Positions 53,139 through 60,677 of a stretch of 64,000 bases of DNA are shown here, piece by piece. The first letter of the stretch is position 1; each line of letters starts with the position of its first letter. This DNA comes from Anaerolineales bacterium. GTDB taxonomy: Bacteria > Chloroflexota > Anaerolineae > 4572-78 > J111. The notes under the pieces are model-generated. The model did no database searches, had not been told where the DNA came from, and saw only the letters and a list, made by a program, of their open reading frames with translations. The stretch spans positions 310,001-374,000 of the forward strand of contig JABTUW010000002.1 in NCBI GenBank assembly GCA_015075185.1. The letters run 5' to 3'. Made by a program: the position numbers and the translations under genes.

Positions 53139-53159
53139 GGGCGACCCAGAAGGTCGCCC
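53139..53159 (-). terminator. Terminator of the rpsF-ssb-rpsR operon
   Basis: GGGCGACC / GGTCGCCC with a 5-nt loop, then ATTTGTTG on the minus strand. Confidence 0.6.
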
Positions 53160-53209
53160 GTACCAGCAGAAAAAGCATTACTTGAGACAAGTCACTCACT
53201 CGCCTCGGC

Positions 53210-53647
53210 TTATCGTTTGTTGGAAATTCTGATGTGCTCGCTTGTGTAAGGCAGCAGCGCCATGTGGCGGGCACGTTTAACCATAACGGCTACCTTGCGC
53301 TGCAATTTAGCATTGGCTCCTGTTTTGCGGCGGGGGCGAATGCTGCCGTCGTCACTGACGAAATAGCGCAGGCTATCCATGTTTTTCCAATCTACCTCTT
53401 CATATTTAATCGGGCAGACGCGCCGCCGTCCTTGAAAATAACCTCCCCGCCTACCTCCACCCGGACCGCGGCCCCCATCACCATCAGACCCGCCGGAACG
53501 ATTACCACCTCGCTGTTGGGGTGGGCCACTACGCGGAGCGGCCTTCCGGGGAGGCCGTTTTTCCTCAACCGGAGCGGGTAATACCGTCTCCTCTTCAAGA
53601 TTAACATCTTGAATATCTTCTCTATTTTTTACAGGCTTATCGACCAT
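53210..53647 (-). CDS. rpsR: Ribosomal protein bS18 with long N-terminal extension
   Basis: 145 residues from the ATG at 53647 (GGAG site); an ATG 12 bp earlier is an alternative. The S18 core occupies about 75-145: RRRVCPIKYEEVDWKN, then RPRRKTGANAKLQRKVA and ARHMALLPYT. The first ~75 residues are an extension rich in Pro, Arg and Gly (GPPQQRGGNRSGG, GGRGPGGGRRGG). Typical S18 is 70-90 residues. Extensions of this sort occur in some Chloroflexota and Actinobacteria. S18 binds S6 and 16S RNA in the small-subunit platform. It is the last gene of rpsF-ssb-rpsR; rplI does not follow. Confidence 0.95.
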   Translation of the reverse strand: MVDKPVKNREDIQDVNLEEETVLPAPVEEKRPPRKAAPRSGPPQQRGGNRSGGSDGDGGRGPGGGRRGGYFQGRRRVCPIKYEEVDWKNMDSLRYFVSDDGSIRPRRKTGANAKLQRKVAVMVKRARHMALLPYTSEHIRISNKR

Positions 53648-53672
53648 AATTATCTCCAAAATTACAAGTTAC

Positions 53673-54098
53673 TTAAAATGCGTTATGCTCTTCGACATCC
53701 ACAGAATCAATTAGGTCAAGCGGCAGCGCCTCTTCGTTATAGTCATGTTTAGCATTATTCCTGTCTCTGGGTCCCAAGATAATCATTTCATTGGCCACAA
53801 TCTCGGTCCGAAAGTGGCGCTGTCCCCGGTCATCTTCCCAACTGCGGGTTTGCAGCCGGCCTTCCACGTAAACTTGTTGGCTTTTGGCCAGCTTTTGGTT
53901 ACATATTTCAGCCAGGTTGCCCCAGGCCACTATATTAAACCACTCCGTTTCCTCGCGGCGCTCGCCGTCAGGCGCAATCCACGAACGGCTGGAGGCCAAA
54001 CTAAATGACGTGACCGGTTTGCCAGAGGGCGTATAGCGCAGTTCAGGATCCCGCCCAATATTGCCAATAATCATTACTTTGTTCAATCCTCTTGTCAT
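53673..54098 (-). CDS. ssb: Single-stranded DNA-binding protein
   Basis: 141 residues. An OB fold opens with NKVMIIGNIGRDPELRYTPSGKPVTSFSLA and continues to about 105 (WFNIVAWGNLAEIC, VYVEGRLQTRSWED). The C-terminal tail is short and acidic (DLIDSVDVEEHNAF). It ends in Phe but differs from the DDDIPF tip that recruits partner proteins in well-studied bacteria. It coats single-stranded DNA in replication and repair. It is located between rpsF and rpsR, a conserved arrangement in bacteria. Confidence 0.95.
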   Translation of the reverse strand: MTRGLNKVMIIGNIGRDPELRYTPSGKPVTSFSLASSRSWIAPDGERREETEWFNIVAWGNLAEICNQKLAKSQQVYVEGRLQTRSWEDDRGQRHFRTEIVANEMIILGPRDRNNAKHDYNEEALPLDLIDSVDVEEHNAF

Positions 54099-54137
54099 TT
54101 TCGCTTATCCCTTCACTATCCATGACCAAAACAAAAA

Positions 54138-54425
54138 TTAGTTGTCAGCCTTGACCAGCAAATAACGGATGATTTCCTCTGACAATTTCAAATTGCGTTC
54201 TAATTCGTTGAGAGCCGCGGGGAGCATCTTTGCCTGGAAGAGGACGTAGATGCCTTCACGATGATTGTTGATAGGGTAGGCCAGCGTTCGCCGCCCCCAG
54301 ACATCAACCGACGCCACTTCACCTTGAGCTGCCTTCACAAATTGTGAAACCTTATCTACTACAGCGGTGACGCCATTATCATCAACATTTGGCATTACGA
54401 TAAAGGCAAGTTCATAGTCTCGCAT
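54138..54425 (-). CDS. rpsF: Ribosomal protein bS6
   Basis: 95 residues: MRDYELAFIVMPNVDD at the start, VDVWGRRTLAYPINNHREGIYVLFQA in the middle, and LKLSEEIIRYLLVK near the end. These are the usual landmarks of the S6 fold. It pairs with S18 on the ribosome platform. AAAGGAGG precedes the ATG. It is the first gene of the rpsF-ssb-rpsR operon, with a promoter at 54525-54552 and a leader hairpin at 54486-54511. Confidence 0.96.
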   Translation of the reverse strand: MRDYELAFIVMPNVDDNGVTAVVDKVSQFVKAAQGEVASVDVWGRRTLAYPINNHREGIYVLFQAKMLPAALNELERNLKLSEEIIRYLLVKADN

Positions 54426-54485
54426 GCCAGTTACCTCCTTTCTGTGGATTTTAGCCCTTGATCTTAAGCGTCAAGAGCAGAAAGA

Positions 54486-54511
54486 ATGGAGCCGCAAAAC
54501 GCCGGCTCCAT
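54486..54511 (-). promoter_or_regulatory. Leader hairpin of rpsF (possible S6:S18 autoregulatory element)
   Basis: Minus-strand stem ATGGAGCCG / CGGCTCCAT with an 8-nt loop, within the first ~30 nt of the transcript. In other bacteria S6:S18 binds a leader hairpin with a CCG element to repress the operon. The resemblance here is limited to position and a CCG next to the loop. Confidence 0.35.
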
Positions 54512-54524
54512 CTGGCAAAAAATC

Positions 54525-54552
54525 AATATATCACAAACACTTCAAAATGCAA
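54525..54552 (-). promoter_or_regulatory. Promoter of the rpsF operon
   Basis: Minus strand TTGCAT, 16-bp spacer, TATATT. It places the start of the mRNA just before the leader hairpin. Confidence 0.55.
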
Positions 54553-54603
54553 ATTGTTTGTATCTCAATTTTACAAAAATAGATTTTTATGTAAACTTAG
54601 TCT

Positions 54604-56397
54604 ATGACTAAGCGAAAGAATTATGCCAATCTGTTTATGATCCGTTTGTTTGTGCTGCTTATTCTTGCAGCCTCGCCCGGGTTGGTGGTCCATGCCCAAG
54701 ATCCCAGCCCCTCCCCTGTGGCAACTCCACCCTCTTTTGATCCTCGCTTTGGGATAGTAGACACTTTTGTTAACCCTGCCGAAGCCAATGCCGCCGGCGC
54801 CGGTTGGACGCGGGTCTTTTTTCGCTGGGATGTAATCCAACCGGCCGGCCCCTCTGATTGGAAACCCGCTAACGTGCCTGACCCCCTCCTCGACGCCGAA
54901 ATTGCCGCCGGGCGAGAAGTAGTTGCCGTACTGATCGGCACTCCAGCCTGGGCCACCGAGAGCGGTACGTCCACTGCGTTGCCCCCTTTGGAATATTGGG
55001 GCGAGTTTGTCTATAAGATTGCCAGCCAGTATAAAGGACGGATCAAGCACTGGGTCATTTGGAACCAGCCGGATGTAACCGACCCGGCCTCACCCAGCCA
55101 CACCTGGGACGGTACGGCTGAGGATTATTACCGCCTTTTAAAGGAAGGCTATCTCAAAATCAAAAGCGTTGACCCGGCGATGCAGGTTCATCTGGCCGGG
55201 CTGACTTACACCTGGGATAGCGACCGGGGCAACCCGCCCTATCTGAGTCGCCTGCTTGATCTCATCGTTGCTGACCCAGAAGCGGCAGCCAATAACTATT
55301 TCTTCGATGCCGTCAGTTATCACCTTTACTACAACCCGCGCCGGATCCTCGAAATTCTGACTGATGTGCGCAGCATTCTCGACGCCCACGGTCTTGGCAG
55401 TAAACCGATCTGGATAAACGAAACAAATGCACCCCCTTCCGAGGACTCGTTGGAACCGCTGAGTGGCCCGGCGGGGATCAGTGTCACCCTGTCCGAGCAA
55501 AGCGCCTTTGTTATCCAGGCCTTTGCCATGGCCCTGGCCGGCGGTGCTGAACGAATCGCCTTCAATAAAATGCGCAACGACTATCCTCACCCGGAGGCAG
55601 TTGAGCCGTACGGCTTGCTGCGCGCCGACGATTCGCGCCGCCCGGCCTTTGCTGCTTTCCAAGTGGTCAGTACTCATTTTGCCGGGGTAAGCAAAACCAG
55701 TTGGCTGCAACTGGGCGATGTGTATATTGTAACGTTGGATCGCGCTGGTCAAACCACAACCGTGTTATGGAACACCGCCGCAACGCCTACTATGTTCAGC
55801 CTCAATACCATCGCCCCCCAGGCGATCCTGATTGACGATCAAGGCAACCAGCAGAGTATAGCCGCCGAAAATGGCCTCTATTCAATCGAACTGCCGGGCG
55901 CTCCATGCAGCAACGGGCTGCAAACCTGTTTTATCGGCGGATCACCTCGACTCATCGTCGAGAATGGCTCACCCGACCAGCGAATCATTCAAATTCCCCT
56001 GGCGGCGACACCCACGCCTGTGGCTGTAGAAACCAGCATGCCCGCGCCTGAGGCTCAAATCCCTGCTCAAGTTGACACCCCCCCACCCCCACCTACCCTG
56101 ACCCCTACACCCACCGCGGAGATACTTACGGCCCTGGCAGCTGAAGAGCCAAGCTTGGCGGCTCAAAACAGCGATGGCCCCTTAATTGCTGCAGCCTTAC
56201 CTGACCCCGGCCTGGGCGATAACGAACCGGCCGAATCAGTTGCTTCCAACAGTGCCGCCCCCACCGCAATTCCTCCTGTCACCATCGCCACCATCCTTCG
56301 TCCGGAGCGTATTTTCTGGCTCTTTATCATTGGCTTGATTGTTTTTACCGTCAGTTATGGCGTACAGGTGGTGATCTGGTATCGGCTGAGAAGATAG
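54604..56397 (+). CDS. Exported clan-A glycosidase-like protein with C-terminal anchor
   Basis: 597 residues. A signal peptide (FMIRLFVLLILAASPGLVVHAQ) is followed by a TIM-barrel-like domain (about 45-380) resembling GH39/GH5 clan-A enzymes (VFFRWDVIQP, VVAVLIGTPAWA, VSYHLYY). The usual catalytic acid/base motif NEP appears as WNQPDV at 153-158, with Gln155 for Glu. The probable nucleophile E273 in WINETN is kept. It continues with a beta-rich stretch (about 385-470), a Thr/Pro linker and a C-terminal membrane helix (FWLFIIGLIVFTVSYGVQVV). It would stand on the outer face of the cell membrane. It may be a pseudo-enzyme, a carbohydrate binder or a myrosinase-like glycosidase. No good ribosome site is seen at either candidate ATG (54604, 54637). 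Confidence 0.7.
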   Translation: MTKRKNYANLFMIRLFVLLILAASPGLVVHAQDPSPSPVATPPSFDPRFGIVDTFVNPAEANAAGAGWTRVFFRWDVIQPAGPSDWKPANVPDPLLDAEIAAGREVVAVLIGTPAWATESGTSTALPPLEYWGEFVYKIASQYKGRIKHWVIWNQPDVTDPASPSHTWDGTAEDYYRLLKEGYLKIKSVDPAMQVHLAGLTYTWDSDRGNPPYLSRLLDLIVADPEAAANNYFFDAVSYHLYYNPRRILEILTDVRSILDAHGLGSKPIWINETNAPPSEDSLEPLSGPAGISVTLSEQSAFVIQAFAMALAGGAERIAFNKMRNDYPHPEAVEPYGLLRADDSRRPAFAAFQVVSTHFAGVSKTSWLQLGDVYIVTLDRAGQTTTVLWNTAATPTMFSLNTIAPQAILIDDQGNQQSIAAENGLYSIELPGAPCSNGLQTCFIGGSPRLIVENGSPDQRIIQIPLAATPTPVAVETSMPAPEAQIPAQVDTPPPPPTLTPTPTAEILTALAAEEPSLAAQNSDGPLIAAALPDPGLGDNEPAESVASNSAAPTAIPPVTIATILRPERIFWLFIIGLIVFTVSYGVQVVIWYRLRR

Positions 56398-56492
56398 CGG
56401 CTGAGCATAATGGCAGGCTAAAATTGACCAAACCCAGGCATTCGGCTATACTACCCTACTTGTAGGGTGAAGAACTTTCTGTTCGGTTTTTA

Positions 56493-56532
56493 AGAGGCCG
56501 CCAGGACTTCAAACGGGCGGCCTCTTTTTTTT
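56493..56532 (+). terminator. Intrinsic terminator
   Basis: AGAGGCCGCC / GGCGGCCTCT (10 bp) with a 13-nt loop and eight Ts, after the glycosidase-like gene. Confidence 0.88.
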
Positions 56533-56601
56533 CCGGTGTGAACGACTTTGGCCTATACCAATTTTAATTTTATTTCATAACAAGGAGTAACAAGCAGTAC
56601 C

Positions 56602-56811
56602 ATGAATCAGCGAATCCAGGGGACGGTCAAGTGGTTCAACGCCAGCAAGGGCTACGGTTTTATTTCGCATGAGGGGGGTGAAGATGTCTTTGTTCACTAC
56701 TCAGCAGTGCAATCCGATGGCTACCGCACGCTGTCTGAAAATCAGCGCGTTGAATTTACCATCGAACATGGTCCCAAGGGACTGCAAGCCAGTAACGTTG
56801 TGGCTCTCTAA
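56602..56811 (+). CDS. Cold shock domain protein
   Basis: 69 residues, one OB-fold cold shock domain. [20 protein letters not shown] includes RNP1 (KGYGFI) and VFVHYSA is RNP2; the end is KGLQASNVV. It binds single-stranded nucleic acid and acts as an RNA chaperone or transcription antiterminator. AAGGAG with a long spacer precedes the ATG. The RRM gene follows 27 bp later, so the two RNA-binding proteins may be made together. Paralogues in a genome cannot be told apart from sequence. Confidence 0.95.
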   Translation: MNQRIQGTVKWFNASKGYGFISHEGGEDVFVHYSAVQSDGYRTLSENQRVEFTIEHGPKGLQASNVVAL

Positions 56812-56838
56812 ACCCTTTATTATTTTGAAAGGACTCTC

Positions 56839-57201
56839 ATGACTAAAAAACTTTATGTCGGCAATTTAAGCTATGCCACAACGGAGGACGACTTGCACAA
56901 GTTGTTCACCCAAGTGGGGCCGGTTACTTCCGTGGCCCTCATCACTGACCGTATGACCGGACAATCCAAAGGCTTTGGCTTTGTGGAGATGGAAAGTGAG
57001 AAATCTGCTCAAGAAGCCATTCAGCGCCTGAACAATCAAGAGCTGAACCAGCGCAGTATTACCGTCAGCGAAGCTCGCCCTCCCAAAGAGCGATCTTTTG
57101 GTGGTGGAGGCGGTGGCGGTGGGCGCAGTGGCGGTGGGCGCAGCGGCGGCGGCGGCCGCGGTGGCTTCTCTCGCGGCGGCGAGCGCCGTCAGCGCTATTA
57201 A
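56839..57201 (+). CDS. RRM-type RNA-binding protein with Gly-rich tail
   Basis: 120 residues. One RRM (1-82) has RNP2 LYVGNLSY and RNP1 KGFGFVEM. A Gly/Arg-rich tail (about 88-120; GGGGGGGRSGGGRSGGGGRG) follows. It resembles the Rbp proteins of cyanobacteria and Chloroflexota that increase in the cold, and plant glycine-rich RNA-binding proteins. It probably binds mRNA through the RRM and self-associates through the tail. GAAAGGA precedes the ATG. It lies between the cold shock gene and a strong terminator. Confidence 0.95.
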   Translation: MTKKLYVGNLSYATTEDDLHKLFTQVGPVTSVALITDRMTGQSKGFGFVEMESEKSAQEAIQRLNNQELNQRSITVSEARPPKERSFGGGGGGGGRSGGGRSGGGGRGGFSRGGERRQRY

Positions 57202-57229
57202 GCTTTAGCTAGCACAGCTTGCCATACCG

Positions 57230-57262
57230 AACAGCGCGGGCTTTTTCCCGCGCTGTTTTTTT
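57230..57262 (+). terminator. Intrinsic terminator
   Basis: An 11-bp perfect stem AACAGCGCGGG with a 6-nt loop and seven Ts, after the RRM gene. Confidence 0.9.
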
Positions 57263-57318
57263 ACCTACCCCAATTAAAGACATCCGATATTCAGCAGATC
57301 CAAGAATCCGTCCCGAGG

Positions 57319-57358
57319 GGATTGGCAAATTCTCGAGTTGATCCGGATTTGTCAATCC
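57319..57358. promoter_or_regulatory. Inverted repeat upstream of the desaturase gene
   Basis: GGATTGGCAAAT (57319) and ATTTGTCAATCC (to 57358) are complementary with one mismatch and a 16-nt centre, 48 bp before the start codon. It may be an operator or a leader hairpin; this is inference. Confidence 0.4.
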
Positions 57359-57405
57359 GAATCGAGCAATATAGGATCTACTTATACTAAATTTAGGAGC
57401 ATGAA

Positions 57406-58440
57406 TTGAATTCTGCGTCGTCCTCCCGTTCTATTCCCGATAAAGCGGCCTGGAGCACCCTTGTCGCCAAGTATCAAACCACAGACACTTGGAAAAGCGC
57501 CTGGCAAGTGGTCAATACCTTCATTCCCTTTGGCCTGGTCTGGTACTTAATGTACCTGAGCCTGGCCTACAGCTATTGGCTAACCCTGGCTTTGGCCTTG
57601 CCGGCTGCTGGATTGCTGGTGCGCATCTTCATTATCCAACACGATTGCGGCCACGGCTCTTTTTTTAACTCCCGCAAAGCCAACGACTTTCTCGGCTCCA
57701 TCTGCGGAATACTGACCCTAACTCCCTATCATTACTGGCGTAAAAGTCATGCTATTCACCACGCCTCGGCCGGCAGCCTGGAGGAGAGAGGCGTCGGTGA
57801 CATTTACACCATGACGGTTAGAGAATACCTCCAGCAAACCTGGTGGGGACAGCTAAAGTACCGGTTGTATCGTCACCCGTTGATCCTATTTATACTAGCC
57901 CCCACCTTCCTTTTTGTTGTTTTGTACCGCTTCCCCTTAATAGAGTCAAAATCCTGGAAAAGAGAGCGAGCCAGCGTCCATTGGACCAACCTGGCGATTG
58001 CGGGGGTGATTATCGGCCTGAGCTTTATCATTGGCTTCAAATCATTTTTGTTGATCCAACTCCCGATCATGGTTTTAGCGGCGACAATGGGTACCTGGAT
58101 GTTTTTTATTCAACATCAATTTGAAGATACCTACTATACTCATAGGGATGATTGGGATTACACGTTAGCGGCCTTGCAAGGTAGTTCTTACTACCAGCTC
58201 CCCAAAGTGTTGCAGTGGTTTACCGGCAACATCGGCTTTCATCATATCCACCACCTCAGCCCCCGCATCCCCAACTACCGTCTCCAAACGTGTCACGAAG
58301 AAAATCCGGCGTTTCAACAGGTGGTCGTGCTGACCCTCTGGACAAGTCTGCAAAGTATCTTTTTAAGCCTGTGGGATGAAGAACAAAACAAGTTGGTGAG
58401 CTTCCGCAATCTCAAATCAATTCAGCCAGCGAAAGCATGA
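57406..58440 (+). CDS. Membrane fatty-acid (acyl-lipid) desaturase
   Basis: 344 residues from a TTG at 57406. AGGAG lies at 57395-57399. The ATG at 57401 reads ATG-AAT-TGA and closes at once, so the TTG is inferred. Three histidine boxes bind the di-iron centre: HDCGH (about 79), HAIHH (about 116) and HHIHH (about 283). They lie between four or so membrane helices, as in delta-12/omega-6-type desaturases of cyanobacteria and plants. It introduces a double bond in membrane lipid acyl chains with oxygen and electrons from ferredoxin or cytochrome b5. This implies the host meets oxygen at least sometimes. Placed after cold shock genes, a role in cold adaptation is plausible. A hairpin operator-like repeat precedes it. 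Confidence 0.88.
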   Translation: MNSASSSRSIPDKAAWSTLVAKYQTTDTWKSAWQVVNTFIPFGLVWYLMYLSLAYSYWLTLALALPAAGLLVRIFIIQHDCGHGSFFNSRKANDFLGSICGILTLTPYHYWRKSHAIHHASAGSLEERGVGDIYTMTVREYLQQTWWGQLKYRLYRHPLILFILAPTFLFVVLYRFPLIESKSWKRERASVHWTNLAIAGVIIGLSFIIGFKSFLLIQLPIMVLAATMGTWMFFIQHQFEDTYYTHRDDWDYTLAALQGSSYYQLPKVLQWFTGNIGFHHIHHLSPRIPNYRLQTCHEENPAFQQVVVLTLWTSLQSIFLSLWDEEQNKLVSFRNLKSIQPAKA

Positions 58441-58483
58441 AGCTCTGCCTCCGACGAACCACCTCAGGCTAAACCAAATAGAA

Positions 58484-58562
58484 TATCCACGAAGAACATG
58501 AAGCAACATAGAGATTGTTACTCTCCTGGGGAGGCTTCGCGCTCTTCGTGGATAATTTTTTT
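58484..58562. terminator. Long-loop inverted repeat, probable bidirectional terminator
   Basis: TATCCACGAAGA / TCTTCGTGGATA (12 bp) with a ~47-nt loop, then a run of seven Ts, between convergent genes. Confidence 0.55.
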
Positions 58563-58586
58563 GCTTAAAAAGCAAGAATTTGATAC

Positions 58587-60449
58587 TTAAACCGCAACAG
58601 TTCGGCCAGTATCGCTCCAACTCCAGCCTGTACCATTCCAGACATGCTCCCACAGTTTGCCATCAGTTCCGGTGATAAAGACATGGATGCGCAGGTCATC
58701 TGAACTCAGTCCGCCCACGTCGCCGCGAACGATGGCGCTGGGCTGGCCAGCAACCTCCCGGCCCGTATCGCGCCAACTCCAGCCGGCCCCATTCCAAACG
58801 TGTTCCCATAACTTCACGTGAAAGTGAGCGTGGCCGGTGGTTTCATATTCCAGGCTGCGGGTGAAGACATGGATACGCAGGTTAGCGCGATCCACTGCAC
58901 CCAAGTTCCCACGAGCAATGATAATTGGCTCACCATCGCCCGCCCGGCCGGTATCGCGCCATGTCCAGGCTGAACCGGTCCAGTAATGCTCCCACAATTT
59001 ACCATCGCTGCCCTGCACAAACAGGGAAATGCGCACACCCGCGCTCGATACCGCCGCCGTATTGCCATGCACCAACGCCACCGGCCGCCCGACAATACCC
59101 CGGCCATGATCTATCCAGGTCCAGGTTGAGCCGTTCCAATAACGCTCCCATAATTTCCCATCCTTGCCTTTCACAAAGAGCAGCAGGCGGATACGGCTCT
59201 CGTCGGTGCTGCCTAAACTGCCCTGGGCCAGCACGATGGGGTCCTCAGTCACCTCTTTCCCGGCATCCAGCCAGCTCCAGGCCGAGCCATTCCAGTAACG
59301 CTCCCACAGCTTGCCATCCGCCCCGCGTACAAACAATCTAATACGCAGATCATCCGCTCCAACATCCTCCCTGTCACCGTATACGATGGCCGCCGGGTTG
59401 CCGGCGATGGCCATACCTGTATCGCTCCAACTCCAGGCCGAACCGTTCCACTGCCGCTCCCACAATCTACCTTCCAGGCCCCGCACAAAAAGGTGAATCC
59501 GCAGACCCCCGCTGTCTATCGAACCCAAGTTTCCTCGTGCGATTACCAGCGGCTCACCATCCACCAGCCGGCCCGTATCGTTCCAGACCCAGGTGGCCCC
59601 GTTCCAGTAACGTTCCCACAGTCTCCGATCCGTACCCTGCACAAACAGGTAGCGACGAATGTCCGGCCCGGCTACGCTGGCGCTGTTGCCGTGCGTCAGG
59701 GCGACAACCCGCCCCATAACATCTCTGCCCGTGTCATTCCAGGTCCAGGCTGAGCCGTTCCACTGCCGGTCCCACAATCGCCCCTCCGCTCCACGCACAC
59801 ACAAATTCATCCGCAGCGCAGCGCTGCCCGGATCGGCCATATACCCCTGCACCGTTAAGGTGGCTGGCACAACCGCCCGCTGCTGCCAGTCATCCAGCAC
59901 TCGATCCAAAAAGCTGTGCCAGGGGAAAAAGATAGGCGCGCGCGGGGAAGCAAAAGTATTCATATCGCCGCCAATAGCTATATGAATATCATTCGCAGCA
60001 TGGACCTGGCCGTGATAATTGGCCCCCAAGGCTCGGCCCAGTTCATCGGTGCTTTTGAACTGCATGAGCGATGTATAGCCAAAAACAGGGTCGCGGGCAC
60101 TGCCGCCTTGCATCGTCGCCCAGGTGGGCAGCGGCAGGTTGGGATTGGGGTTATTGATGCGAGCACGTAATTCCAGGGGAATAGGCGTGGCCGGATTCCA
60201 GGCCGGAATCGGCACAGCGAAATATGCCCCCTGCACGCCCAGGTAATCCTCCAAGCGCCGAATGAAATAGCGATGCCACATGAGAAAATGTTCGCCGCTG
60301 CCCGGTCCCGTCATCCCCCCCGGCCCGTGCGTGGCATGCCAGGCTTCATGGTCGGCCAGAGCCGTCGTAGTACTTATAAACTGGACCTGTTGTTGGGCGT
60401 ACTGCTGGCGCTGCTGCGGGGTCAACTGGTTAATATCAATTCTGCGCAT
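58587..60449 (-). CDS. Tyrosinase-like copper protein with eight propeller-type repeats
   Basis: 620 residues. The N-terminal ~190 residues have a tyrosinase/hemocyanin copper pattern: DHEAWHATHG and GEHFLMWHRYF (CuA, His 34-59), then HIAIGGDMN and FFPWHSFLDRVLDDW (CuB, with H156 and H178). The first CuB ligand is usually in an HNxxH box. Here that position is Ala, with His150 two residues away, so the site may be altered. From about 205, eight repeats of ~50 residues share LFVxGxDGKLWExxWNGSxWxWxDTGR. They are like the blades of PLL-type sugar-binding beta-propellers. Repeat 7 has a small insertion with extra His. There is no signal peptide. GAAAGG precedes the ATG. It may be a phenol oxidase with a lectin module; the function is unproven. 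Confidence 0.72.
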   Translation of the reverse strand: MRRIDINQLTPQQRQQYAQQQVQFISTTTALADHEAWHATHGPGGMTGPGSGEHFLMWHRYFIRRLEDYLGVQGAYFAVPIPAWNPATPIPLELRARINNPNPNLPLPTWATMQGGSARDPVFGYTSLMQFKSTDELGRALGANYHGQVHAANDIHIAIGGDMNTFASPRAPIFFPWHSFLDRVLDDWQQRAVVPATLTVQGYMADPGSAALRMNLCVRGAEGRLWDRQWNGSAWTWNDTGRDVMGRVVALTHGNSASVAGPDIRRYLFVQGTDRRLWERYWNGATWVWNDTGRLVDGEPLVIARGNLGSIDSGGLRIHLFVRGLEGRLWERQWNGSAWSWSDTGMAIAGNPAAIVYGDREDVGADDLRIRLFVRGADGKLWERYWNGSAWSWLDAGKEVTEDPIVLAQGSLGSTDESRIRLLLFVKGKDGKLWERYWNGSTWTWIDHGRGIVGRPVALVHGNTAAVSSAGVRISLFVQGSDGKLWEHYWTGSAWTWRDTGRAGDGEPIIIARGNLGAVDRANLRIHVFTRSLEYETTGHAHFHVKLWEHVWNGAGWSWRDTGREVAGQPSAIVRGDVGGLSSDDLRIHVFITGTDGKLWEHVWNGTGWSWSDTGRTVAV

Positions 60450-60577
60450 ACATCGGTTTCCTTTCTATGGCTATAACCAGAGATACATCAACCATCGAAT
60501 ATTATGTTGACTAAATAATCCTTTCCATTATATCATAAAAAGGCTAGGATAATATTCCCATCCCCATAATTTCTTGA

Positions 60578-60605
60578 TTGACAAGTAAGTAACCTATGGT
60601 AAACT
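60578..60605 (+). promoter_or_regulatory. Promoter of the cyclase/ATPase gene
   Basis: TTGACA (60578-60583), 16-bp spacer, TAAACT (60600-60605) preceded by TGG (extended -10). Transcription begins near 60612, about 65 nt before the ATG. Confidence 0.55.
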
Positions 60606-60677
60606 AGATTCATCACCGATCAGGCGCAGCTTATGTGAGCGATGCTGCCCAGCTCACCACCAGGGAAAGACAAGAGG

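Noticed and set aside
58600..59850. Regularly spaced repeats of about 155-180 bp that might suggest a CRISPR or satellite array
   Set aside because: They are the in-frame coding repeats of the propeller domain of the tyrosinase-like protein.
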